Shown piece after piece: positions 17,243 through 25,235 of a stretch of DNA of 64,000 nt. Under the pieces are notes generated by a model. That model did not search any database, was not told the DNA's origin, and was given only the letters and a program-made list of their open reading frames with translations. This DNA is from JACPYM01 sp963699175 (lineage in GTDB: Bacteria > Acidobacteriota > Blastocatellia > RBC074), in contig OY969418.1 of the NCBI GenBank assembly GCA_963699175.1, forward strand, positions 3,348,001 to 3,412,000. The letters run 5' to 3'. How positions within the stretch are numbered: position 1 is the stretch's first letter; every line of letters begins with the position of its first letter. A program made the position numbers and the translations under genes.

Positions 17243-20200
17243 ATGTCTCCTGAACGCTGGCAACAGATTGCCCGCCTCTTTGATGAAGTCCTGGAGCGCG
17301 AGCCACAACAGCGCGCCGCTTGGCTCAATGAAGCGTGCGCGGGCGATACTGCTTTGCGTGACGAAGTCGCAGCCTTGCTGGCGGCAAGCGAAAAGGCTGG
17401 CGAGTTCATGCGTCAGCCGGCCTTCGAGCTTGAAGCCAAACAGGCTGCCAGCCAAACCACACTTCCCGCCGGACAGCGGATCGCGCACTTCGAAGTGCTA
17501 GCGCCGCTTGGCGCGGGAGCGATGGGGGAAGTCTACCTGGCACGGGACACACGGCTGGACCGCAAGGTCGCGCTCAAACTGTTGCCCTTGCGCTTCACAA
17601 TGGACGAGTCGCGCCTGCGTCGTTTTGCGCGTGAAGCCCGCGCCGCCTCCGCGCTCAATCATCAGAACATCATCACGGTTTTTGAGATCGGCCAGGAACC
17701 CACCCCACAAGGCCCGCGCCACTACATCGTCACCGAGTACGTCGAGGGGGAGACGCTGCGCGAACGGCTGAGCGACGGCGCGTTGCCGATTAAAGAGGCA
17801 CTCGCCATCGCCAACCAGATTGCCGCTGCACTCGCCGTTGCGCACGCCAACGGCATCATCCACCGCGACATCAAACCCGAAAATGTAATGGTGCGACCCG
17901 ACGGCGTGGTCAAAGTGCTGGACTTCGGCATCGCCAAGTTGACCGAAAGCGCCGCGCACGGTTCTGACAATCCTGTCCCGGCCAATCATCACAGCACAGT
18001 GCAGGGTACGGTGGTCGGCACGCCGGGTTACATGTCGCCGGAGCAGGCGCGCGGCCTTGACGTGGACGCCCGCACAGACATTTTTAGTCTGGGTGTCGTG
18101 CTGTACGAGATGCTTGCGGGCCAATTGCCATTTCGCGGCACGACCAACGCGGATGTCATCGTGGCTTTGCTCGAACACGAGCCCAACCCCATTACTGTTT
18201 GCGCGCCGGAAGTGCCCGACGAATTGGAGGAGATTGTCACACAGGCTTTAGCCAAAGACTGCGGCCAACGCTACCAAACGATTCAAGACCTGCAAGCCGC
18301 GCTTCACATAGTTGAGCAACAACTTGAGCAAGGCGGTTATCAGGGTCGAGCTTTTTCGCTAAAGAGAACATTGCGCCGTTTTGTAAGCAGGCGCGCACGC
18401 TCTTCCAAAACTGCTGCCAGCCCATTCTGGGTAGGTTTGGCGCTGTGCGGGGTAATCGCGGCGCTGGTTGTGGCCGGGTATTTCGTTACGCGTCCCGCAA
18501 AACAGGCCAGATTGTTCGAGCATGCAAATTGGAAAACCTCTCAACCCGTCCGCCATAAAGTCGGAGCACAAGGCTATCTTTCCCGCGTCTTCTTCTCGCC
18601 CGATAGCAACAAGATTGCGTACCACTTGCAGGACGAGCGGGGGAGCTATATTTGGGTCAAAGATCTCAATTCCAGCGAAGCGCATCAGCTTACTGATGGA
18701 AAGTGGACGGACTACCATCCGGTTTGGGCACCGGATGGGCAGAAGCTGGCTTTCTTTTCTAATCGCGAGAACAAACGTGGATTTTGGGCGGTCTCCGCTT
18801 CGGGTGGTGTCCCAACTTTGCTCTGCGAGATCGGGCCTGAGGTTTACTACTTAGTGGGCTGGTTCCGCGATAACCGAGGAGAACGCCTCTATTTTGTCCC
18901 TGTGAATGACACCAACAACCTTCAGGTGGTTGACTTGCAGACACGGGCGGTCTCCCAACTAACCCGCTTCACCAACGCAGTAAACGACTTCAGCGTTTCA
19001 CCGGACGAGCGGCAGATCGCCTACTCGCAAAGGGCCGAGAACCTCTCCCAAATCATGATCCAGCCCTTGCCCACGGGCAGTCCCAACCCGGTGGCCGGCA
19101 GTAAAGGCAGTCTCAGGTTTCCTGTCTGGTTTCCCGATAGCCAAACACTTGCCTACGTCTCCAACAGTTCCGGCATCTACCAGATTTATTACACAAGCGT
19201 CACTGGGCAAGCGGCTACGCAATTAACTTTGAGCGAGAGTAATCTCGATCTCTCCGCCGTTTCACCGGATGGAAACAAGCTCATCGGGGTCTCGCGCAGA
19301 CAGCCTGCTAACATTTGGGCCTTGGATCTGCTCACGGGAACCGAGAGTGCGCAAACGTCGGAACTCAGCTCTCACTTCCTGCCAGCCGTGTCTCTGTGCT
19401 GGAATAGCCTTGCCTACCTTGAGGTAAAAGATGAGATTTACTGCAACGAAGATATCTTTATCAAATCGCTAGCGCAGCAAAATCAGCCAACCAAGCTGAC
19501 GCAGGGTTGCGATAGCAAGTGGTCGCCCGACGGCAGCACACTGCTCTTTTTTCGCTTGGCCGCAGGAAAACAGGGACTTTGGACGTTGGATCTGGCCAGC
19601 AACACCGTGCGCGAACTGGTTCCGGATAATGTCTCCGCCAATCAGCGGTCGTTTGTCCCTCTCAATCTGGGAGCAGAAACCTACAGTTGGTCATCTGATG
19701 GCAACACTATTGCCTATTGCACACGTGTCGCAGGCGTTACCAACCTTTGGATGATGGCCAAAGATGGCTCGGCGAAGAGACAGGTCACAACCAACAACGC
19801 TTCACAGACCAGGATTCACAGTCCAATTTGGTCGCCCGATAATAGTTTGGCTTACTTTTCAGACGTGAAAGACGCTGTTACTAACGAACGTCTGCGTAGC
19901 CTTTCTGTCTACCGTGCGGGGAAGATCGAAGAAGTGTTCCATAGCCGCGCCTACTTCAAACTCATCGGCTGGTCGGCTTCCAGTCAAGAAATCTTTCTTG
20001 CCCGAGGGATAGATATTTCAGAGCCTAAAGAATTCGAATTACTCAGCGTGATAGTCGCTTCGGGTAACACCAAGCCACTGGCCCGGCTCCCGGCTGTTTA
20101 TTTGAACAGCATCAAGTTATCAACTGACCGGCGGTATTACGCCTTCGTTTCGCGAAAGAATGGGAAAGACAACATAGAGGTATTACCGGCCACCGGTGGT

Positions 20201-20338
20201 CTGCCTAAAAAGCGGACCAACAATCACGATCCAGATGTCTATTATTCGGGCCTCACCTGGGATCCAAGCGGAAAGAGACTTTTTTATAGTAAACAGCAAA
20301 GCTGGATCACCGCGACAATGATCGAACGCCTTCCGTAA
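17243..20338 (+). CDS. Membrane serine/threonine protein kinase with C-terminal TolB/PD40 beta-propeller
   Basis: A 1031-residue Hanks-type kinase. The ATP loop is LGAGAMGEVYLARD (about 89-102), the ATP-binding lysine K112 is in VALKLL, the catalytic D209 is in HRDIKPEN, and D227 belongs to the DFG motif. The enzyme looks active. One transmembrane helix at about 393-413 separates the cytoplasmic kinase from an outside region of repeated WD40-like PD40 strands (PDSNKIAYHL, APDGQKLAFFSN and others), probably a sensor propeller. Its N-terminal 75 residues resemble the helical segment typical of acidobacterial kinases. It is co-oriented with the upstream sigma factor and likely co-transcribed. 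Confidence 0.93.
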   Translation: MSPERWQQIARLFDEVLEREPQQRAAWLNEACAGDTALRDEVAALLAASEKAGEFMRQPAFELEAKQAASQTTLPAGQRIAHFEVLAPLGAGAMGEVYLARDTRLDRKVALKLLPLRFTMDESRLRRFAREARAASALNHQNIITVFEIGQEPTPQGPRHYIVTEYVEGETLRERLSDGALPIKEALAIANQIAAALAVAHANGIIHRDIKPENVMVRPDGVVKVLDFGIAKLTESAAHGSDNPVPANHHSTVQGTVVGTPGYMSPEQARGLDVDARTDIFSLGVVLYEMLAGQLPFRGTTNADVIVALLEHEPNPITVCAPEVPDELEEIVTQALAKDCGQRYQTIQDLQAALHIVEQQLEQGGYQGRAFSLKRTLRRFVSRRARSSKTAASPFWVGLALCGVIAALVVAGYFVTRPAKQARLFEHANWKTSQPVRHKVGAQGYLSRVFFSPDSNKIAYHLQDERGSYIWVKDLNSSEAHQLTDGKWTDYHPVWAPDGQKLAFFSNRENKRGFWAVSASGGVPTLLCEIGPEVYYLVGWFRDNRGERLYFVPVNDTNNLQVVDLQTRAVSQLTRFTNAVNDFSVSPDERQIAYSQRAENLSQIMIQPLPTGSPNPVAGSKGSLRFPVWFPDSQTLAYVSNSSGIYQIYYTSVTGQAATQLTLSESNLDLSAVSPDGNKLIGVSRRQPANIWALDLLTGTESAQTSELSSHFLPAVSLCWNSLAYLEVKDEIYCNEDIFIKSLAQQNQPTKLTQGCDSKWSPDGSTLLFFRLAAGKQGLWTLDLASNTVRELVPDNVSANQRSFVPLNLGAETYSWSSDGNTIAYCTRVAGVTNLWMMAKDGSAKRQVTTNNASQTRIHSPIWSPDNSLAYFSDVKDAVTNERLRSLSVYRAGKIEEVFHSRAYFKLIGWSASSQEIFLARGIDISEPKEFELLSVIVASGNTKPLARLPAVYLNSIKLSTDRRYYAFVSRKNGKDNIEVLPATGGLPKKRTNNHDPDVYYSGLTWDPSGKRLFYSKQQSWITATMIERLP

Positions 20339-20456
20339 AATCGAGAGCCTTAGCGAGCAAGCCAAAGAAAATTTTGTTATTGCTTGGCAGTTTTGAGCGA
20401 CAAATCACGCTCTTTTGGCTAGAAGTAAAAAACTCTTGACCCCAAAGGAGCTTGCT

Positions 20457-20759
20457 ATGGTTGCGAAGAAAAAGGCGCCAGCCAAAGCGACAAAACAGCC
20501 AGCCAACGAAGGGCCGACCCTACAAACAAAATATCAGTCACTGCTTGGCTTGATCTCTTATGGCATCCCCTATTATTTCGTCACTGCGGGAACCACAGAA
20601 AAACAAAAGAAGATGTTGGAAGCAGTGAAGAAAAAATGGGATGAACTCGCCCAGGAGTTGAGTTCAATTCGTGCACTCCAACACGATTGCCCTGGGAGCC
20701 AGATTTGGTGTGCTAAAAGAGCCATCTGTTGTGCCCAGGAAGATTGCACTGATGATTAA
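20457..20759 (+). CDS. Small protein with lysine-rich start and cysteine-rich end, unknown
   Basis: A 100-residue protein. AAGGAG lies at good spacing before ATG 20457, which argues for a real gene and this start. Residues 2-16 are lysine/alanine-rich (VAKKKAPAKATKQPA). The middle is a short helix region (KQKKMLEAVKKKWDELAQEL). The last 25 residues hold five cysteines (HDCPGSQIWC, then AICCAQEDCTDD). No signal peptide or known domain is visible. It sits between a membrane kinase and a secreted metzincin protease. The conserved-looking leader-plus-cysteine tail is compatible with a modified-peptide precursor or a metal- or disulfide-bearing small protein. Neither is demonstrated. Confidence 0.65.
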   Translation: MVAKKKAPAKATKQPANEGPTLQTKYQSLLGLISYGIPYYFVTAGTTEKQKKMLEAVKKKWDELAQELSSIRALQHDCPGSQIWCAKRAICCAQEDCTDD

Positions 20760-20889
20760 ACAAGGCGGGGCTTAGGCTGCACTGAACCACCTATTGCAAG
20801 GAATGCCTTTCTGCCTTGCTTGCTGTAATAGTAAGTCGGATGGCATTCCTGCAAATTCCTTCCCTCATTGAGACCTTCTCCGGTCGCGT

Positions 20890-22263
20890 ATGAAACACCA
20901 AGCCATACTTATTTCCCTCTTGATAATCGTGTGTTGTCAGGGTCTGAATCCGCTTAGCCAAGCCACTTTCGGCGAAATAAATACTCCCACCTCACTCACC
21001 GAAAACGCGGCCACTGAAGCTTCCTCCGCGCCACCTTGTAACTCCGACTCGCCCTTCAGAATTGACGTGCTGGTTGTTTACACCAAAAAAGCCCGCTCCA
21101 AAGCAGGCGGGGTAAAGGCCATCAAGACAGCGATAGCCAGGGCGGTGGCCCAGACCAATCAGGCTTATATCAATAGTCGCGTTGAACAACGCTTGCGCCT
21201 CGTTCATACCGCCGAGATTGACTACGAGGAGAACCCGGCGCTCGACATGTCCAATCTAAAACCTTCGGGCGACACGGGAACAAGTCCCGCCATCCGCAAG
21301 CAGATAAAGGAATGGCGCGACGCCTATCACGCGGATTGCATAGTCGTGATCGTTGATTATGCAGGACAGGATGGGCCGGCCGGGTTGACCGACCCGGCTG
21401 ATGCCATCTCGATTGTTGATCAAGTCCCGGCCACCACAAAATTCACTTTCGCACACGAGCTTGGCCACCAAATGGGGGCGGGGCACGAATGCGGAAACCC
21501 TGAGGCAGACCGAGCAGGCATTGCCCACGGATTTGTCAGCAAAACAAAGCAGTGGTGCACCATTATGGCTACGGCGGCTAAGCGCATTCCTTATTTTTCG
21601 AATCCGAACGTGACCTATCGCAATGAAGCACTCGGCTGTATCAACCCGCATTGCAAAGCCGCAGTTCCGATGCTCGGCCAATGCCAAGCGGACAATCACC
21701 AAGTGCTCAACCAAACTGCCCTTAGAATTGCCAATCTCCGTTGCGGCAAGCCGTCAACCAAAGGTGTTTGGCTAAGAGATAGCTGGGACGACCTCGGAGA
21801 GGAACCCGCCCCCAAGCTGGCAGGCAAGACGCTCTGGAATTCACCAGACCTGTGGCTGCGAAAGCAGCAAGATAAGCTGGACGAAGTCGGGTATGAGTAC
21901 AAGAACAAATATCAGCACGAGAACCCGTCTTCTAATCGAGATCAATGGGTCTATGCCATGCTTCACAACGACAGTCCTAAAGCGGCAACCGGCACCTTGG
22001 AGTTGTTCTATGCCACGGGCGTTACGCCAAACTCGTCTAATTCCTGGAAAAAAATTCAGTCGGTTAAGGTAGCTGACTTCGCGGGCTTCTCGACCAAGGT
22101 TATAGAGCTGAAGTGGGGAAAAGTAGACATTCCTCAAACAAGCCATTACCACTTGCTGGCGCGCTGGGTCTCGCCGGATGATCCGGAAAAGTTTAAGGAA
22201 ACTGGCAATCTCAAAGAATACGTTCGCCAAAACAACAATGTCGTTTGGCGAAAAATAAAATAG
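20890..22263 (+). CDS. Secreted metzincin zinc metalloprotease (reprolysin/M12-like)
   Basis: A 457-residue exported protein. An N-terminal hydrophobic signal ends near residue 24; the cysteines in LIIVCCQG also allow a lipoprotein reading. The zinc-binding consensus H-E-x2-H-x2-G-x2-H is complete as H189-E190-H193-H199 (HELGHQMGAGH), and the Met-turn methionine M226 lies in TIMATAAKRIPYFSNP, as in metzincins. Residues about 290-457 are a C-terminal beta-rich region, probably for binding. It follows the small cysteine-rich gene by 130 bases. In that gap AGGAATGCC and its reverse complement (20799-20807, 20842-20850) form a weak palindrome. Confidence 0.9.
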   Translation: MKHQAILISLLIIVCCQGLNPLSQATFGEINTPTSLTENAATEASSAPPCNSDSPFRIDVLVVYTKKARSKAGGVKAIKTAIARAVAQTNQAYINSRVEQRLRLVHTAEIDYEENPALDMSNLKPSGDTGTSPAIRKQIKEWRDAYHADCIVVIVDYAGQDGPAGLTDPADAISIVDQVPATTKFTFAHELGHQMGAGHECGNPEADRAGIAHGFVSKTKQWCTIMATAAKRIPYFSNPNVTYRNEALGCINPHCKAAVPMLGQCQADNHQVLNQTALRIANLRCGKPSTKGVWLRDSWDDLGEEPAPKLAGKTLWNSPDLWLRKQQDKLDEVGYEYKNKYQHENPSSNRDQWVYAMLHNDSPKAATGTLELFYATGVTPNSSNSWKKIQSVKVADFAGFSTKVIELKWGKVDIPQTSHYHLLARWVSPDDPEKFKETGNLKEYVRQNNNVVWRKIK

Positions 22264-22271
22264 CTTGGCGG

Positions 22272-22351
22272 TACGGAACCGGGAGCGATAGCGACCGGGT
22301 AGGTTGGCGGCAGTTGACTCCCGTAGGCACGCTATCGCTCCCGGTTTCGTA
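22272..22351. repeat. Inverted repeat of the ACCGGGAGCG family between convergent genes
   Basis: Arms 22272-22293 and 22330-22351 (22 bases, one mismatch, core AACCGGGAGCGATAGCG) lie between the stop codons of the metzincin (plus) and BMC (minus) genes, eight and five bases away. The same core occurs at 13426-13517 and, modified, at 58603-58702. It may act as a two-way transcript end. Confidence 0.9.
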
Positions 22352-22356
22352 TCGTT

Positions 22357-22680
22357 TTAGTCGTGCGGATTCACTGACCCGCTGATCGGTTTGCGATTCG
22401 TCTCGCCAGTGTGGATGACCGGGATGCCTTCGTCCACTTCGCTGTGTGGGCGCGGGATGATGTGCGTGCTGACGACTTCGCCGACTTTGCGCGCGGCGGC
22501 GGCACCCGCTTCGACAGCGGCTTTGACCGCGCCAACTTCGCCGCGCACGATGGCGGTGACGAGTCCGGCATCCACTCTTTCGTAGCCGACCAGCGTAACG
22601 TTGGCGGCCTTGACCATCGCATCAGCGGCTTCGATCATCGCCACCAGGCCGCGACATTCGATCATTCCCAGTGCATCCAT
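22357..22680 (-). CDS. Bacterial microcompartment hexameric shell protein (EutM/PduA/CcmK-like BMC domain)
   Basis: A 107-residue single-BMC-domain protein. LGMIECRGLVAMIEAADAMVKAA at the start, VRGEVGAVKAAVEAGAAAA in the middle and STHIIPRPHSEVDEG at the end are the classic features of hexamer-forming shell proteins. AAGGA precedes the ATG. The remainder after residue 92 is a short polar tail. No second shell gene, pentamer vertex gene or signature core enzyme lies beside it, so it is a satellite or orphan shell gene here. Its upstream co-oriented neighbours are a LolA-like secreted protein and an S41 peptidase, neither a microcompartment component. Confidence 0.93.
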   Translation of the reverse strand: MDALGMIECRGLVAMIEAADAMVKAANVTLVGYERVDAGLVTAIVRGEVGAVKAAVEAGAAAARKVGEVVSTHIIPRPHSEVDEGIPVIHTGETNRKPISGSVNPHD

Positions 22681-22776
22681 AAAATCCTTTCTTTAGTCAG
22701 GGCGTCACATCAACGATGAAGAGTGAGGAGCAGATGGTCTTTTGCTCCTCACTCTTCAATTCTTCCGCTTGAGCAA

Positions 22777-23547
22777 CTATTGCGCAGATGGTTTGCTGAA
22801 CTTAGCGTCGTCAATGGTGACGTTATGTTTGACCTCTTCGAGCTTGACCACAAATCCGAAGGCCGGGGTGTTGGTTTTGACCACGAAAGGCAGTTTGACG
22901 CCATCCACTACGCGATAGTCTTCCAACAGGACTTCAGTCGGCATCTTGCCCTGGGGTGTCTCCTGCTCCATCTCCTGGCGCACTAGCAGGCCCGTCGTGG
23001 CGTCGAAAGAGAGGCTGACCGGGCCGCCCTCTGAGGGCGTGGCTTCGACGATATAGACCTCGGCTGAGCCGGCCTTGCCTTTGCCTTTGACTTCGACTTT
23101 CTTGTAGAGGTCTTTTAGCTTGAGCGCGCCATAAAACTCCGAGTTGATTTTGACCATTACCAGTTCCGCGCCCGTCTGTTCGCGCAAACCCTGCATCGGG
23201 TCTTTTTGCCAGCCGTTCTTCCCATCAAACACGATGTTCACTGTGCCGAAGCCGGGGATGTCTATGGTGGAGGCAGTCAGGTTTGGCGCTTTCTCGTAAG
23301 ACAGAAAGGTGCCATTCGCGCCCATCGCGGGAATCTCGAAGGTGCCCTTGCTCGTGCGCGAATTGACTTTCTCTAGCGCGGCTTTGCCACCGATGGCTTG
23401 GACATATTTGTCGAGGACTTGGTCTACCGTCGGCAAGGCAGGCTTTGCCTCCGGCTTGGTCTCAGTTTTTGTCGGCGGCTGGGTCTGCGCGAAGGCGAGG
23501 CTCGCCGCCAGCAAAATAAAAAAGCTGATCATGACAAAACGTTTCAT
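22777..23547 (-). CDS. Secreted LolA/LolB-like (outer membrane lipoprotein-sorting type) protein
   Basis: A 256-residue exported protein. ATG at 23547 has GGAAGAG upstream; an upstream in-frame ATG would add 12 residues before the signal peptide. Residues 1-20 form a Sec signal. VDQVLDKYVQAIGGKAALEKVNS starts the mature domain, followed by alternating beta strands (GTFEIPAMG, FDGKNGWQKD, FDATTGLLVRQEM, VVDGVKLPFVV), the pattern of the lipoprotein-sorting/LolA-like half-barrel common in Acidobacteriota. It probably binds a hydrophobic ligand in the periplasm. It is 54 bases downstream of the S41 peptidase gene on the same strand. Confidence 0.75.
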   Translation of the reverse strand: MKRFVMISFFILLAASLAFAQTQPPTKTETKPEAKPALPTVDQVLDKYVQAIGGKAALEKVNSRTSKGTFEIPAMGANGTFLSYEKAPNLTASTIDIPGFGTVNIVFDGKNGWQKDPMQGLREQTGAELVMVKINSEFYGALKLKDLYKKVEVKGKGKAGSAEVYIVEATPSEGGPVSLSFDATTGLLVRQEMEQETPQGKMPTEVLLEDYRVVDGVKLPFVVKTNTPAFGFVVKLEEVKHNVTIDDAKFSKPSAQ

Positions 23548-23601
23548 AGTTCTCTTCCTTTCAGATTTAACGTGAGTTGACATGGTGGAGGAATGACAAA
23601 C

Positions 23602-24948
23602 TTATTTTCTCACTCCACGCGCCCGCTTCTGCAAGGCCAGCACGGCGGCCTCCAGCGATATATCGCGGCCCGCCAGCAGAGCGGCGCGCGCCAATTTAAC
23701 AGGCACATCGGGGAGTACGCCGCGCCCTTCGATCAAAGTGCCTTTGGGTGTTTTGAAATCGCCGATGGCGTATTGAAAGAGCGCGCCAGTCGGCAGTTTT
23801 TGAATAACGGAAGGCAGCGCGGCCCCAGTGCTGCGCTCGCCAACGATCACGGCGCGTCCCAGTTCCTGCATCCCGCTGGCAAAGACTTCGCTGGTCGAGG
23901 CGCTGCCGCCATCGAGAATGATGGCGAGTGGCCCGCTGTAAACCAACGACTGCGGGGTAACGGCAAAGTTCTGATAGCCCGCACGCATCTGCATCCTACC
24001 CAGCAAAGTCTGTTGCGTAAACAAATGCCCGCCGATGCCTGGTGCCATGCCGCCGATGCCACCGGGATTGCCGCGCAGATCGAAGATGATGCCCGGCGCG
24101 TCTTTCATTTCGCGCAGCGCCGCGCGAATCTTCTCCATCATCGGAATGACGAAGATGTTGAAGCGAATGTAGCCATGCCCACTCGGCAAGCGCTTGGCCT
24201 CGAACTCGAGCAACTGTGGCGGGAAGTTGCCGAAGGCGGGCGACCATTCGCCGGTGATGCGCTCGCGGACAAGGCTCGCTTCCTGCGGCAGATCACGGCT
24301 ATCCAGATAGCTTAGTTTGACCGTGCTGCCCGCCGCGCCATCCACACGTGCCAAGATCAGGCGCTCCAGGCGGAGCCGCTTGATGGTTTCAGATTCTGTG
24401 CTCTTGCTCAACCTCTGCACGAGTTGCGTGACTGGTGTGTCGTTGATCTGTTGAATCACAAAGCCTGTGTGCAAGCCGGAGCGCGCGGCAACGGAATCGG
24501 GCGCGATGCGGCTGATGACGGCTTGTTGGCCGATCATCCGCACCTCAAGGCCGAGCGTGCCAGTGCTGGGCTTGTGCTGCTCCTCTTCGACGACAGCATC
24601 AGGCGGGATGATGGCGAAGTGTGATTGGTGCAACTCGCCGAGCATTTGTTGTAAGAGGCCGTAAAACTCTGCGTCGCTCTGGGCCGCTGCAATTTTCGGC
24701 GCGTAGCGCGCGCGCACTTGTGCCCAATTGACGCCACCAAAGGTCGGGTCGAAATGTTTCTCGTTGACTGTGCGCCAGACCAGGTCGAAAGTCTCCTGAC
24801 GCAAGCTGGCGCTGCTGGCCGCAGAGGTTTTTCCGGCGACAATGTTGGGCGGCGCTTGTGGTTGGGCGGACTGCGCGTGCAGCGACGCCTGCCCGGCCAG
24901 TGCTAGCAGGGCGAGCAGGGAAAGTCTGAGTAAAGTTCTCTTTTTCAT
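23602..24948 (-). CDS. Secreted S41 family peptidase with PDZ domain
   Basis: A 448-residue protein with a signal peptide (residues about 5-24). I place the start at the ATG at 24948, directly before the signal; the reading frame runs 46 codons further without family resemblance. A helical N-terminal domain is followed by a PDZ domain (about 130-215, RIAPDSVAARSGLHTGFVIQQI) and the tail-protease core (IIFDLRGNPGG, then DGGSASTSEVFASGMQ with the catalytic serine). The strand that normally carries the general-base lysine in CtpA-type enzymes reads GERSTGAALPS with no lysine, so it belongs to a different S41 subgroup or uses another base. It heads the three-gene minus-strand run with the LolA-like and BMC genes. 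Confidence 0.88.
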   Translation of the reverse strand: MKKRTLLRLSLLALLALAGQASLHAQSAQPQAPPNIVAGKTSAASSASLRQETFDLVWRTVNEKHFDPTFGGVNWAQVRARYAPKIAAAQSDAEFYGLLQQMLGELHQSHFAIIPPDAVVEEEQHKPSTGTLGLEVRMIGQQAVISRIAPDSVAARSGLHTGFVIQQINDTPVTQLVQRLSKSTESETIKRLRLERLILARVDGAAGSTVKLSYLDSRDLPQEASLVRERITGEWSPAFGNFPPQLLEFEAKRLPSGHGYIRFNIFVIPMMEKIRAALREMKDAPGIIFDLRGNPGGIGGMAPGIGGHLFTQQTLLGRMQMRAGYQNFAVTPQSLVYSGPLAIILDGGSASTSEVFASGMQELGRAVIVGERSTGAALPSVIQKLPTGALFQYAIGDFKTPKGTLIEGRGVLPDVPVKLARAALLAGRDISLEAAVLALQKRARGVRK

Positions 24949-25017
24949 TCGCAAATTGAATCTTCGGTAGAATGCTTTTGCCAAACGAAAGCTGGAAGGC
25001 TTTAGGTGGCAGGAGCG

Positions 25018-25023
25018 ATTATA
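25018..25023 (-). promoter_or_regulatory. Possible -10 box upstream of the S41 peptidase gene
   Basis: A perfect TATAAT reads on the minus strand here, about 70 bases before the S41 start codon. No good -35 match lies 17 bases upstream, so support is weak. The 287-base divergent gap (24949-25235) holds no other gene. Confidence 0.3.
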
Positions 25024-25235
25024 CCTTACGATGGGCACAGTGCTAGGTTTCAAAAGTAAATCTTTTGGCGCACTTAACACGTTCAAACAGCGTATTGATT
25101 TAGCTGGAAAACTGGATTAGCATCGCCGCTTGTATCGTGGCTCGCAGACAAGAAGTTATGAAATTCAAAGTAACGGCGTATTTCCCCACGCTGATTGAAC
25201 AGTTGCCAGCTTAGTCTCTGAAGGAATCTGCAAGA

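Noticed and set aside
20395..20417. Possible terminator GAGCG...CGCTCTTTT after the kinase
   Set aside because: The stem is only five base pairs and the T-run is four bases, so support is too weak.
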